Assembly: GCA_964575335.1 (NCBI GenBank) | Contig: CAZNPU010000013.1 | Location: forward strand, 1-64,000 | DNA length: 64,000 nucleotides | From: CAZNPU01 sp964575335 | GTDB lineage: Bacteria > Planctomycetota > Phycisphaerae > Phycisphaerales > SM1A02 | Direction: 5' to 3' | Shown: positions 45,077 to 54,083 of the stretch, piece after piece | Layout of the letters: every line of letters starts with the position of its first letter | Numbering within the stretch: the first letter of the stretch is position 1 | Notes under the pieces: model-generated | The model's database searches: none | Seen by the model: the letters and a program-made list of their open reading frames with translations, nothing else | Told to the model about the DNA's origin: nothing | Program-made: the position numbers and the translations under genes

Positions 45077-45580
45077 CTACTTGCTGAGAAACCGTGACCG
45101 GTCATCCTCACTTGGCATCATGCAGACATCGCACCTGCCGAACCATCGATAGCGATTGCGCGCAATCCAGCGGTAGATGGCGTCGCGCAGCGGCCGGGGC
45201 ACGATGATGAAGCCGTACGCCAGCGACCAGGGCAGTCCCAGCCCGCGCGCAAGCCGCAGGGCTGCTGTTGATTGCGTATAGGCGCAGCCGCCTTCGATCA
45301 GTACGAGCGATTCCTGACTCTCTGCAGGCAGGTTGTATTCGCGCATCAGTCGCTTGCCGGCTTCGGACTGCAGCGTGGCCAGTTTGAAGCGGCCGGGCGA
45401 CGGATCGTGCCGAAGAATAGATCGGCTCGCAGCGCTGCAGAACACGCACACGCCGTCGAAAAGCACGATCGGGTGATCGGGTGAAGATGGAGAAGCGGCA
45501 GGCTGGGCCTGGTCGCTGACGGTGTGCGATGAGTGTGCGATCGGCTGGCGGGTTTCTGATGTGGCGTCGCCGCGTCGCAT
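45077..45580 (-). CDS. DCC family thiol-disulfide oxidoreductase (DUF393)
   Basis: A 167-residue protein. After a ~35-residue variable leader comes the family motif VLFDGVCVFCS, with the CxxC pair C45/C48. A C-terminal 'RYRWFGRCDVCMMP' carries a second cysteine pair. DCC proteins are thioredoxin-like, and their substrates are poorly known. No signal peptide is evident. The gene is divergent from the B12/GTPase gene; 184 bases separate them. Confidence 0.9.
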   Translation of the reverse strand: MRRGDATSETRQPIAHSSHTVSDQAQPAASPSSPDHPIVLFDGVCVFCSAASRSILRHDPSPGRFKLATLQSEAGKRLMREYNLPAESQESLVLIEGGCAYTQSTAALRLARGLGLPWSLAYGFIIVPRPLRDAIYRWIARNRYRWFGRCDVCMMPSEDDRSRFLSK

Positions 45581-45764
45581 TGATTGATCATAGTAGGCTG
45601 ATTCGCCGGGAAATAGCCGGGTGATGAACGCTGCGCGGCTGGGGCGTCGGCGCTCTGCGATGAGGCGACCGGCAGAGCGTAAGCGAGGTTGTTCAATCAG
45701 CGTTGAGGCGTTCTTTCCCGGCCAAGCTGGGACGGTGTGAGAATCCGGCTATGATAAAGGCCCT

Positions 45765-46898
45765 ATGCCAGTTCCCACCACTGAACCAACCACCAGTCTT
45801 GAGAAGGTCGATCGCGTTGCCGATCTGGAACATCGTCCTCGCGTGCTGCTGGGCAAGATGGGTCTGGATGGTCACGACCGAGGCGTCAAGCTCATCGCCC
45901 GTGCGTTGCGTGACAGCGGCATTCACGTCATTTATTCGGGCCTGTGGCAAACCCCGCGCAGCCTGGCGATTTCCGCCCGCGATGAGGACGTCGACTGCAT
46001 CGCCTGCTCGATGATGAGCAACAGCCATCTGGTGCTGGTGCCGCGGTTGCTGAGCGAATGCGCCAACGTGGGGCGGCCGGACATGGTGGTGAACGTGGGC
46101 GGCATCATTCCGCAGGAAGATGTGCAGACGCTGCTGGATGCGGGAGTTCACCGCGTGTTCCACACCGGCACAAGCATGGAGCAGATCGTCGATTCGGTGC
46201 GGGAAGCCACCCGGCCGTATGCTCCCTTGCAAAGCGACCATCCCATTGCCCAACTGGCGCGCAACATCAGCCTGGTGCATAACAAGCAGGGTGATTTCGG
46301 CGGACGCGATGTTCCCAGGCGGCGTCCGAAGCAGGTGGTGGGCATCACCGGTTCACCGGGGGCGGGGAAATCGACGCTTGTTGCAGCAATGGCGGCAGAA
46401 GCGGTGCGGCGGGGCGAAAAGATCGCTGTGGTTGCATTTGACCCGCAAAGTCCGATCACCAGCGGCGCGCTGCTGGGCGATCGCCTGCGCGTTGATTTCA
46501 ACACCCTTGATGAGGGGGTGTTTTATCGCAGCCTTGCCATTTTGGGCGAAGACTACTCCACCTTGCCCGCGATCGTGGAACTGATCGGCGGCGCCGGGTT
46601 CGATAAGTTGATCATCGAAACAGTCGGCGCGGGTCAGAACGACGTGGCCATCCGCGAGCAGGTCGATCGCACTGCAGTCGTTCTGGTGCCGGGCATGGGT
46701 GATGCAGTGCAGATGGATAAAGCAGGCATTCTGGAGATCGCCGACGTCTTTGTGGTCAACAAGGCGGACTATCCCGGCGAGAACAAGCTGGTCCGCGAAC
46801 TGCGCGACATTGCCGGCAAGCGGCCGATCTGCGAAACCATCGCCACCCAGGGCCAGGGCATTATCGCCCTGCTCGATGAACTGTTTGTCCGCGAATAG
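45765..46898 (+). CDS. Cobalamin-binding domain fused to MeaB/ArgK-like GTPase
   Basis: A 377-residue fusion. Residues ~24-150 are the small B12-binding domain of methylmalonyl-CoA-mutase type, with KMGLDGHDRG supplying the axial histidine (H37). Residues ~188-377 are a G3E-family GTPase of the MeaB/MeaI type: Walker A GSPGAGKS (196-203), IETVGAGQND (284-293) and NKAD (332-335). Known MeaB proteins load and protect adenosylcobalamin-dependent acyl-CoA mutases. The order B12 domain then GTPase is that of the N-terminal half of IcmF, but the mutase half is absent and no mutase gene lies nearby. The C-terminal dimerisation extension of MeaB is also missing. Confidence 0.88.
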   Translation: MPVPTTEPTTSLEKVDRVADLEHRPRVLLGKMGLDGHDRGVKLIARALRDSGIHVIYSGLWQTPRSLAISARDEDVDCIACSMMSNSHLVLVPRLLSECANVGRPDMVVNVGGIIPQEDVQTLLDAGVHRVFHTGTSMEQIVDSVREATRPYAPLQSDHPIAQLARNISLVHNKQGDFGGRDVPRRRPKQVVGITGSPGAGKSTLVAAMAAEAVRRGEKIAVVAFDPQSPITSGALLGDRLRVDFNTLDEGVFYRSLAILGEDYSTLPAIVELIGGAGFDKLIIETVGAGQNDVAIREQVDRTAVVLVPGMGDAVQMDKAGILEIADVFVVNKADYPGENKLVRELRDIAGKRPICETIATQGQGIIALLDELFVRE

Positions 46899-47306
46899 CG
46901 CGTCGGCACAGATCCGCTGGCGTCATATCGGGCCACGCTCGATGCGATGGGCATCGCAAACGGGTACATAAATTGTGCTGCGCGGGTTCTAAGAAGGTAG
47001 CGCCTATCGTGGCGTGCAGGTCGATTGAGTTTTACGATCGCCTGTTGAATTGTCCATCTTTCCTGGCTTGCGCCGCAGCATGTGGATCTGGAGAAAGTTT
47101 GCGGCGTAACGCTGAGCTCTGAACTTTGTCTTGGGTTTTTGCATAAATCAGTTGGCAACGTTCACCACTTGGGTATATTCTTCAACCGTTGCCGTCCATG
47201 TCTGTCGGCGGAGGGGCGGTGCTCAGTCGGGTGCCGCATGAAAGTCAGCAACACTCGTTTCAGGGAATCTTGGCGGGACAGACCCGCTGGCGATAGGAGT
47301 CTTGTA
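46899..47306 (+). other. Gene-free leader region of the PEP-CTERM-like gene
   Basis: A 408-base stretch with no convincing gene; the open frame from 47082 has no family features before the signal peptide at 47307. It holds the promoter-like pair at 47152-47179 and would give a leader of about 120 bases ending in TAGGAG (47294-47299). No known riboswitch core was recognised in the leader. Confidence 0.45.
47152..47179 (+). promoter_or_regulatory. Sigma-70-type promoter candidate
   Basis: TTGGCA (47152-47157) and TATATT (47174-47179) each match five of six consensus bases with a 16-base spacer. This is the best housekeeping-type promoter seen in the window and lies upstream of the PEP-CTERM-like gene. 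Confidence 0.45.
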
Positions 47307-48056
47307 ATGCGCCCATTTCTCTATGCCTTACCACTTGCTGCGGCAGCACTGATGCCAGTGTCCAATACTGCTCAGGCGGCATCGGTCATCGTGGAAGGGT
47401 CGTCAATTGGTTCGGTGACGCTGCAGGCTGGCACAATGTATGAGGCCTTTGGCTGGTCGCCGATCCCACACCACTTCACCACCAGTTCGTTGGCAGCGAT
47501 TCACAACACGCTCAATAGCAGCGGCATCAACACCGATGGTGTGGTGACGTTTCTGCTGGCGGAAACCAGCGCCGGCCTGTCGTTCATGGCGCTGGTCGAT
47601 CATGAAACCGGCGGTGGCCTGAGCTTGCCCGACTCGCTGCTGGGCATGCACAGCGAAGCTCCAAGCGGCAGCGGATACTTCATCAACGGCCTGCTTGATT
47701 TCATCAGCGTGCATGACAACGGCACGACGATTGAAGCCCAAGGCGCGTTCATATGGGACAGCAATTACCACGGCGACGCTGTGGCATGGGCTGGATTGAG
47801 CGAAGGCGACTCCGGCACGTTCAACTTCAGCAGCGTCCAGGGCTTGCTCAGCACCTTCAACGGCCTGGATAAGCACGATACCTTCCAGTTCCTCACCTTC
47901 GGTGAAAACGGCTGGGAAGTGGCTGCGCTTGGCTCGTTCGTCAACGGAACCTTCGGCTTCAGCTTCCAGGTTGTTCCGATTCCGCCTGCGATGCTGGTTG
48001 GAGCAGCCGGTCTGGTTGGCGTCATCGCCATCCGACGCCGACGCTTGCTCGCCTGA
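47307..48056 (+). CDS. Secreted protein with PEP-CTERM-like sorting tail
   Basis: A 249-residue exported protein. TAGGAG eight bases upstream supports ATG 47307, which starts a clean signal peptide (MRPFLYALPLAAAALMP... ending AQAAS). The body is beta-rich and Gly/Ser/Asn-rich with no recognised catalytic motif. The C-terminus VPIPPAMLVGAAGLVGVIAI followed by RRRR is a PEP-CTERM-class tail (VPIPP, hydrophobic helix, basic end) expected to be recognised by an exosortase and anchored or released at the surface. It has its own promoter candidate and a strong terminator, so it is a stand-alone unit. Confidence 0.85.
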   Translation: MRPFLYALPLAAAALMPVSNTAQAASVIVEGSSIGSVTLQAGTMYEAFGWSPIPHHFTTSSLAAIHNTLNSSGINTDGVVTFLLAETSAGLSFMALVDHETGGGLSLPDSLLGMHSEAPSGSGYFINGLLDFISVHDNGTTIEAQGAFIWDSNYHGDAVAWAGLSEGDSGTFNFSSVQGLLSTFNGLDKHDTFQFLTFGENGWEVAALGSFVNGTFGFSFQVVPIPPAMLVGAAGLVGVIAIRRRRLLA

Positions 48057-48082
48057 AGTCAGGCAACAACGCACATCAATCG

Positions 48083-48112
48083 AAAAAGGGCCAACACATG
48101 TTGGCCCTTTTT
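48083..48112 (+). terminator. Rho-independent terminator
   Basis: AAAAAGGGCCAAC, loop ACAT, GTTGGCCCTTTTT: a 13-base perfect stem with a GC-rich centre and terminal A/T runs on both sides, 26 bases after the stop of the PEP-CTERM-like gene. It is the clearest terminator in the window. Confidence 0.92.
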
Positions 48113-48198
48113 GCATGTCACGATCTCTGTGGCGGTATTGCATGCAGCGCTGACCGGGTTGATGACGCAGCAGATGGCAGGGTGATGGTCGATTTTGC

Positions 48199-49332
48199 AT
48201 GGATTGGCTGAATGGTTCACACTATGCCGCCGTGCCGATTCCACGGATTGAACAACTTGTCATTCCACGCCGGCGATCGCAGCCGCGCATACGGTTGTGG
48301 CTGTGGCGGAACTGGTGTTTTCTGCGTGTGCTGTTTTGGCACTTTCGCGTTCGCCTGCTGCTGATGCTGCTGATCCTGATCGGCGGCAGCATGCTGTTTA
48401 TGTCCATTGAGCAGCACAGCTTCTGGACCGGTTTGCACTATTCGTGGCTGCTGGCTTTCGGTGAACCGCCGGAGGAGTTACCCGAGTCGCCCCTGCTGGC
48501 GGCGCTGTTTTTCATCATGCCCGTGCTGGGGCTGACGGTCATCATCGAGTTCATCATCGACGTTGCGCTGATGGTGCGCGATCGTCGCCGGGCGGAACGG
48601 AGTTGGTGTACCATGCTCGCATCCTCGTATCGAAATCACATTGTGCTGGTGGGCTGCGGCAAGCTGGGGTATCGCGTGTACCTCGTGCTGCGCAAGCTCG
48701 GCGAACAGGTTGTGGTGATCGAGCGCGATCCGAACAACCAGTTTCTGGAAGAATTGCGACGGGATGGCAGCCCGGTGCTGATCGGCGATGCGCGGCGTGA
48801 AGCCCTGCTTGACGAAGCCAACCTCGCCAAGGCGCGCAGCATCGTGCTAGCCACCAACGATGACTTGGCCAATCTTGAGATCGCCCTGGATGCTCAGCGC
48901 ATCAATTCGCAGGTGTGCGTTGTCGTGCGCATGTTCGACCAGAACATGGCGGACAAGCTGAGCGGCGGGTTCAACATTCACCTGGCCATGTCGCAATCGG
49001 CAATCTCCGCGCCCACGTTCGCGCTGAGCGCAGTGGCGCCGTCGATCGTCAGCAGTGTCATGATCGGCCAGCATCTTGTGGTCATGCAGCGGTGGCAGAT
49101 ACGCCAGGGTGGGTCATTGGCGGGCTTGACGGTCGGGCAGGTGACGGAACGCTACGGGCTTGGCGTCATGGAGCACGTTCGACCGCCCGGTGAAGCGAGG
49201 CTGTTTCCGCCGCCCAGCACGGTGCTGGAGCCGGGCGATGGCGTTGTTCTGCAAGGGCCATTACACGTGCTGGACGACCTGTTGCGCCGAAATGTTGAGT
49301 TGGTGGAGAAGGCGGAGACGGCAGTTGAGTAG
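48199..49332 (+). CDS. Ion-channel-like protein with RCK (TrkA-N/TrkA-C) domains
   Basis: A 377-residue membrane protein. TM1 is at ~51-69, a pore-helix-like segment at ~74-88 (HSFWTGLHYSWLLAFG) and TM2 at ~99-125. An RCK Rossmann domain starts at ~146 (HIVLVGCGKLGYRV; GCGKLG 152-157), and a TrkA-C-like domain lies at ~285-370 (SLAGLTVGQVTERYG, VLEPGDGVVLQG). The architecture is that of two-helix potassium channels gated by RCK ligand binding. However, the segment after the pore helix reads GEPPEELPESP, with no TVGYG-type filter. Potassium selectivity is therefore doubtful. CASTOR/POLLUX-like channels are a possible comparison. Confidence 0.82.
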   Translation: MDWLNGSHYAAVPIPRIEQLVIPRRRSQPRIRLWLWRNWCFLRVLFWHFRVRLLLMLLILIGGSMLFMSIEQHSFWTGLHYSWLLAFGEPPEELPESPLLAALFFIMPVLGLTVIIEFIIDVALMVRDRRRAERSWCTMLASSYRNHIVLVGCGKLGYRVYLVLRKLGEQVVVIERDPNNQFLEELRRDGSPVLIGDARREALLDEANLAKARSIVLATNDDLANLEIALDAQRINSQVCVVVRMFDQNMADKLSGGFNIHLAMSQSAISAPTFALSAVAPSIVSSVMIGQHLVVMQRWQIRQGGSLAGLTVGQVTERYGLGVMEHVRPPGEARLFPPPSTVLEPGDGVVLQGPLHVLDDLLRRNVELVEKAETAVE

Positions 49333-49443
49333 CGGCGTGGCAATTGTTTATTTTGTCGTCATGCTGCACATGTATGCGAGCGGCGCTCCTGCCTATGCTT
49401 GCGCCTTTGCCGTTCGATGTGCTGAAGCACGGTTGCCGATCAC

Positions 49444-49788
49444 ATGGGTTACTTGACCTTTCTGGCCATTGCGATCATTCCTATCATCGTCTACGGCATC
49501 ATTGTGCTGCTGGAGATTCCCGGCCTTGCTCAGGAACGACTGGGCGAACTTGAGCCGCTGCCGGAGGATTTGAACCAATGGAAGCCCGACCACGAAACGG
49601 AAGCCGGCAAGGCTGCGCTGGCCCGCGGCGCAGTGCGCGAGGTGCGCATCTGGCTCGATCCGGCCGGCGGGTGGTTAGGCAGGGAGCGGCTGATGCAGCA
49701 GGTGCGCTATCGAAACCTGAAGACCGATGAGATAGAAGCCGTCGAGCCGGACAAGCGCATTCGACGGAAACGCCGGCGCATGGCGTAA
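49444..49788 (+). CDS. Small single-pass membrane protein, function unknown
   Basis: A 114-residue protein. One helix at ~3-25 (LTFLAIAIIPIIVYGIIVLLE) is followed by a charged cytoplasmic region with 'REVRIWLDPAGGWLGRERLMQQVRYRNL' and a basic tail (RIRRKRRRMA). I do not recognise the family. It follows the channel-like gene by 111 bases on the same strand. The start ATG 49444 immediately precedes the helix. Confidence 0.6.
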   Translation: MGYLTFLAIAIIPIIVYGIIVLLEIPGLAQERLGELEPLPEDLNQWKPDHETEAGKAALARGAVREVRIWLDPAGGWLGRERLMQQVRYRNLKTDEIEAVEPDKRIRRKRRRMA

Positions 49789-49956
49789 GTGGCGCAAGAG
49801 TGAGGACATCGTATTTTTTGAAAAAGCCGGAGCGGCGCTGCCAACAACAACTGTGATGGATGACCCTGCGAGGCAGCTTGCGCGATTCGGTCCGGTTTGA
49901 TCTGGTTCGCTTCCGTTCAGTTTGCTTCCCCGCAGTCTCAGAGAGGAGTTGTGCTC

Positions 49957-50430
49957 ATGAAGACGATGACGCCGGAACTCGCCCAGCGGTTCAAGGTTCT
50001 TCAGATCATCGGCTTTGCGCTTCCGTTGGGCGTGGTGGTATTTGCTGTGGTTGCTGCAGTTCTTGGACCGGTTGGTCAGCAGCCAGCCGACCCAGCGATG
50101 CTCAACATGCTCCGTCTGGCATGCGTTGCGCTGATTGTGGGCACGGTTCCCATAGCGCTGGTTCTCCGCCGGGCGATGATCTCACAGCTTGCGCAGCGTG
50201 AAGCGGACGATATGCAGATCATGAACGCGTTCACCAATGCGACCATCCTCGCGATTGCTCTTGCAGAAGGCCCGGCGCTCTTTGGCGCAGTGGTGCTTCT
50301 GTTGAGCGGTACGCCCAGCGACATTGTGCTGGTTGCGCTGCCGTTGATCGGCATGCTGTGGCACATGCCCACGCGCAGCCGCTGGGAGAAGTTCGTTGAT
50401 TCGGTACACCAGCAGAAAACGCGAATGTGA
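49957..50430 (+). CDS. Four-helix membrane protein, function unknown
   Basis: A 157-residue protein. AGGAG at 49944-49948, eight bases upstream, supports ATG 49957. Helices lie at ~17-40, 52-70, 88-112 and 118-132, with a Gln/Arg-rich end. No catalytic motif is seen and the family is not recognised. It is 168 bases downstream of the preceding small gene and is convergent with gpmI. Confidence 0.65.
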   Translation: MKTMTPELAQRFKVLQIIGFALPLGVVVFAVVAAVLGPVGQQPADPAMLNMLRLACVALIVGTVPIALVLRRAMISQLAQREADDMQIMNAFTNATILAIALAEGPALFGAVVLLLSGTPSDIVLVALPLIGMLWHMPTRSRWEKFVDSVHQQKTRM

Positions 50431-50475
50431 TTGTTGCTGTGCGTTTTTGCTGTGTGCGTGTATGCGCTTTGCCTG

Positions 50476-52209
50476 TCAGATGGGCGTTTCGGAATGCGTG
50501 CTTGCGGGCGAGTCAGAGGTGTGATGACTGCTGCTAGTTGTTTCCAGCAGTGACTGGCCGGTCATTTCCGGCGGCTGGGGGAGCCCCATCATGGCAAGAA
50601 TGGTCGGTGCGATGTCAGCGAGCCGGCCGCCTTTACGGAGCGTTGCGTTTTTGAACGCTTCGCCGATCAGAATCAGCGGCACGTCAAAAACAGTGTGTGC
50701 GGTGTGGGGCGTGTTGTGGATCGGATCCCACATCTGCTCTGCGTTGCCGTGGTCTGCAGTCACAATGAGCGATCCGCCTCGATGCAGCGTCGCGTCGACA
50801 ATGCGGCCGACGCATTCATCAACGGCCTCGATTGCCTTGATGGTAGCGGGGAGGTTGCCGGTGTGGCCCACCATGTCGCCGTTGGCGAAGTTCACGACGA
50901 TGAGCGGTTCGCAGTCATCGGCAGCAAGCCGCGCAAGCACGCCTTCGCACACGCCGTAGGCGCTCATTTCCGGCTTCTGATCGTAGGTTGTCACATCCTT
51001 CGGGCTTGGCACGAGCAGGCGCGTTTCGCCTGGAAACGGCGACTCGCGGTAGTCGTTGAAAAAGAACGTCACATGCGGGAACTTTTCCGTTTCCGCACAG
51101 CGGAACTGTCTGAGTTTGGCGTGGCTGATGACCTCGCCGAGGATGTGCGGCATCTTCGCGGGCTTTTCAAAGGCAATCGCGCTGACGGGCAGGTCTGCTT
51201 CGTAGCCGGTCATGGTACAGAAAAACAGATCGCGCAGCGGCGTGCCGCGTTCGAAGCCGCCGTTGGGCACTTTTGACCATGCGTCATCATCAAGCACGAA
51301 CGCCTTGGTCAGCTCGCGCGGCCGATCGCCTCGGAAGTTGAAGAAGATGACCGAATCACCCGATTCGATTGCCCCTGAGGACTGATCTGCGGCGGCTGTG
51401 GGGTTGACGATGCGTGTGGGCAGGATGAACTCATCGCCTGTGCGGCTTGGCTCACTGGGATGGTCGTAATACGCCTGCACCGCATCCAATGCGCTCGCAG
51501 CGGTTTGCAGGTGCGGATGGCCGTCGGGCAGTGCGGGGTGGCGCACGGATTGCGGGGTGTTTGTGAGCAGTGCATACGCCTGAGCCACGCGATCCCACCG
51601 GTTGTCTCGATCCATGGCGTAGTAGCGACCGCAGACGCTGGCGATGCGTCCGATCTGGGCGGATGCGATTTTCTGTTCCAGTTGCTTGAGATAGGTCGGC
51701 GCGGTGGTGGGGCCGACGTCCCGGCCGTCGGTGATGACATGGATGAACAGGCGATCGCCCGGAAAATTCTCACGCTTGGCGAGGTCAATGAGCGCAAAGA
51801 GATGCTCAATGTCGCTGTGGACATGGCCATCGCTGACGAGACCCAGCAAATGCAGTTTGCCTGCGGTGCGTTTGGCGTGATTGATTGCTTCGAGAAAGGC
51901 GGGTTTGGTGAAAAACGAGCCGTCGCGGATGGCTCGGGTGATTCGCATGAGTTCCTGATCGACGATGCGGCCGGCGCCGATGTTCTGGTGGCCGACTTCG
52001 CTGTTGCCCATTGTGCCCGAGGGCAGGCCCACATCCTCACCGCTGGTCACCACCAGCGTGGTGGGCCAGGTGTTCATCAGCCGGTCAGCCACCGGCGTTT
52101 TGGCGAGTTTGACGGCATTGAACGCATCGTGTTCGGGGTAGGGATTCTGACCCCAGCCGTCACGAATGATGAGCACAACCGGGGTGTTGATGGGCTGTGG
52201 AGTCTTCAT
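50476..52209 (-). CDS. gpmI: 2,3-bisphosphoglycerate-independent phosphoglycerate mutase
   Basis: A 577-residue cytoplasmic enzyme from ATG 52209 interconverting 3- and 2-phosphoglycerate in glycolysis and gluconeogenesis. The alkaline-phosphatase-fold signatures are present: IIRDGWG near the N-terminus, the phospho-serine loop SGTMGNSEVGHQNIGAG, SDGHVHS, ITDGRD, and metal-binding 'VVNFANGDMVGHTG' and 'IVTADHGNAEQM' near the C-terminus. It is ~60 residues longer than the E. coli enzyme, mostly from a Ser/Thr-rich tail. It is divergent from yggS. Confidence 0.95.
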   Translation of the reverse strand: MKTPQPINTPVVLIIRDGWGQNPYPEHDAFNAVKLAKTPVADRLMNTWPTTLVVTSGEDVGLPSGTMGNSEVGHQNIGAGRIVDQELMRITRAIRDGSFFTKPAFLEAINHAKRTAGKLHLLGLVSDGHVHSDIEHLFALIDLAKRENFPGDRLFIHVITDGRDVGPTTAPTYLKQLEQKIASAQIGRIASVCGRYYAMDRDNRWDRVAQAYALLTNTPQSVRHPALPDGHPHLQTAASALDAVQAYYDHPSEPSRTGDEFILPTRIVNPTAAADQSSGAIESGDSVIFFNFRGDRPRELTKAFVLDDDAWSKVPNGGFERGTPLRDLFFCTMTGYEADLPVSAIAFEKPAKMPHILGEVISHAKLRQFRCAETEKFPHVTFFFNDYRESPFPGETRLLVPSPKDVTTYDQKPEMSAYGVCEGVLARLAADDCEPLIVVNFANGDMVGHTGNLPATIKAIEAVDECVGRIVDATLHRGGSLIVTADHGNAEQMWDPIHNTPHTAHTVFDVPLILIGEAFKNATLRKGGRLADIAPTILAMMGLPQPPEMTGQSLLETTSSSHHTSDSPASTHSETPI

Positions 52210-52431
52210 GATGCAGCAAGTGTAGCGGGCCGGCGAGGCGGCGGGGGAACAACACGGCAAGCAGCAGGTGATGTGGTGCCTCAACAGCAACCGCGATAAG
52301 TCAATCAGCCAGCGCAGCAGCGCGCGATGATGATGCACAGGGATGTGCGTAACGGAGTTTCTCGACAGACACTTCCAGCCCGCTCGTCATCAACGCTTGT
52401 GGTTCATCGCATTGCCGCATATCCTTACGGC

Positions 52432-53247
52432 ATGCCGATCGCCCCGCATGAGCACAGACCTATGCATGGCGAACAATCCCTGAAGGATCGATATGCGGCT
52501 GTGAAGCAGCGCATTGCTGCAGCTGCGGCCAGGAGCGGTCAATCGCCCGACCGCATCATTCTGGTCGCTGTTACAAAGTACGCTTCGATCGATCAGGTTC
52601 GCCAGCTTGTTGAACTTGGCCATACCGATCTGGGCGAAAATCACGTACAGAACCTGGTGCAGCGAGTGGCGCAGATCGATGAGTTCATCGCTCGTCATCG
52701 CCAGCTGCGCGGCAGGGAGAGCACCGTGCCTGAGCGCGTACGGTGGCACATGATCGGCCACCTCCAGCGCAACAAGGTGCGTAAGGTGCTGAACCTGGCC
52801 CGGCTGATACACAGCGTCGATTCGCTGCGGCTTGCAGAGGAAATTCAGGCGGCTGCGATTCGACAGGATGAGCCGGTCGAAGTGCTGGTGCAGGTGAACG
52901 TGGCGGGCGAAAAGAGCAAATACGGCATCGCGCCGGCTGCAGCCAGGCACCTGATCGATCAGATGGACACCATGCTCAACATCCGCGTGCGCGGTCTGAT
53001 GTGCATGGCCCCGCTGGTGGAAGACCCTGAAACCGTCCGGCCGGTGTTTACCCGCTGCAAAGAACTGTTCGACGATTTGCGACGCATCGGCTGCGGGGGC
53101 GACCGCTTCGACATTCTCTCCATGGGAATGAGCAACGATTTTGAGGTTGCGATCGAGTGCGGCGCGAATCTGGTGCGCGTTGGTTCAGCGATTTTCGGTG
53201 AAGGCGGTGGCGCAGAAGCGCTTGGCGATGCTGAGAACGCAAAGTGA
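52432..53247 (+). CDS. yggS: YggS-family PLP-binding protein
   Basis: A 271-residue single-domain TIM barrel that carries pyridoxal 5'-phosphate and buffers vitamin B6 levels. The PLP lysine lies in LVAVTKYAS. GENHVQNL, 'WHMIGHLQRNKVRKVL', 'VLVQVNVAGEKSKYG', 'GLMCMAP' and 'LSMGMSNDFEVAIECG' follow the family closely. ATG 52432 is chosen; the track to 52327 is non-conserved, and ATG 52462 is a second option. The neighbours typical elsewhere (sepF, ftsZ, proC) are not present. Confidence 0.92.
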   Translation: MPIAPHEHRPMHGEQSLKDRYAAVKQRIAAAAARSGQSPDRIILVAVTKYASIDQVRQLVELGHTDLGENHVQNLVQRVAQIDEFIARHRQLRGRESTVPERVRWHMIGHLQRNKVRKVLNLARLIHSVDSLRLAEEIQAAAIRQDEPVEVLVQVNVAGEKSKYGIAPAAARHLIDQMDTMLNIRVRGLMCMAPLVEDPETVRPVFTRCKELFDDLRRIGCGGDRFDILSMGMSNDFEVAIECGANLVRVGSAIFGEGGGAEALGDAENAK

Positions 53248-53372
53248 GCGGTTGCAGTGCCCTGGACGCTGCGTTGCATTCAGCACATCACCACCCGGAT
53301 GGACTCACATGCCACGGATTTACTGCGCGGCATGGGTTCTTGAGGTTTTGAAAAGGCTCGGGCGCGTCTGTT

Positions 53373-54083
53373 TCAAAGGTCGCTTGGTCCGTCGAGGCTT
53401 TCACCCCACGTATCGCGGTGGTCGTCATCATCTTCATCGAGCGACCCGGTCAGACCAAGAGAGACCTGGAAGGCGAGTTGCTCAAGCGAGAGTGAGAAAT
53501 CGACGCTAAGGATGCTGACCTGATCGTGCACGTCCAGCCGGACGGGCGCGAAGTTGAGGATGCCACGCACGCCGGCGGCGATGAGATGGTCAGCCACTTC
53601 CTGGGCTGATTCGGCGGGCACGGCGATGATGCCGATGAGGATATTGCGTTCTTTGACCAGTTGCGGTAAGTCGCTCATCGGCCGCACCATGTGGCCGGCG
53701 ATGACCGTTCCCTGCACCGCGGGATCGCGATCGAAGACCGCCACGATCTCAAATCCCTTGCGTCGAAATCGAGCATAGGGCATGAGGGCCCGGCCGATGT
53801 TGCCTGCCCCGACGATGGCGGCATTCCAGCTTCGATCGGTGCCGAGGATTTTGCGAAGCTTGCCGATGAGTTCCGGCACTTTGTAGCCGATGCCGGGGTG
53901 GCCGAACTGACCGAAGAAAGCCAGGTCCTTGCGGACTTGAGCATCGGTCAGGCCCAGGGCGTCGCCGAGCTGCTTGGAGCTGATTGTGTTTTGAGCGCGT
54001 TCTTCGAGTAACTCAAGCTCTCGGAGGTAGAGACTGAGTCGTTTGATGGTGGGACGCGGGATGCGGGTCTTGTTATTGACCAT
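53373..54083 (-). CDS. rex: Redox-sensing transcriptional repressor Rex
   Basis: A 236-residue protein. An N-terminal winged-helix domain contains QVRKDLAFFGQFG (49-61), and a Rossmann domain has VGAGNIGRALM (GAGNIG 92-97). A swapped C-terminal helix follows (VSILSVDFSLSLEQLAFQV). Rex senses the NADH/NAD+ ratio and represses fermentation and respiration genes. The acidic tail (EDDDDHRD) is an addition. I found no TTGTGAA-TTCACAA-type Rex site in this upstream region, so autoregulation is not visible. It is divergent from metF and convergent with yggS. Confidence 0.95.
   Translation of the reverse strand: MVNNKTRIPRPTIKRLSLYLRELELLEERAQNTISSKQLGDALGLTDAQVRKDLAFFGQFGHPGIGYKVPELIGKLRKILGTDRSWNAAIVGAGNIGRALMPYARFRRKGFEIVAVFDRDPAVQGTVIAGHMVRPMSDLPQLVKERNILIGIIAVPAESAQEVADHLIAAGVRGILNFAPVRLDVHDQVSILSVDFSLSLEQLAFQVSLGLTGSLDEDDDDHRDTWGESLDGPSDL

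Noticed and set aside
46899..47306. Sigma-54 promoter or riboswitch upstream of the PEP-CTERM-like gene
   Set aside because: GG/GC spacing does not fit the -24/-12 pattern at any TTGG site, and no known riboswitch core was recognised; a sigma-70 pair fits better.
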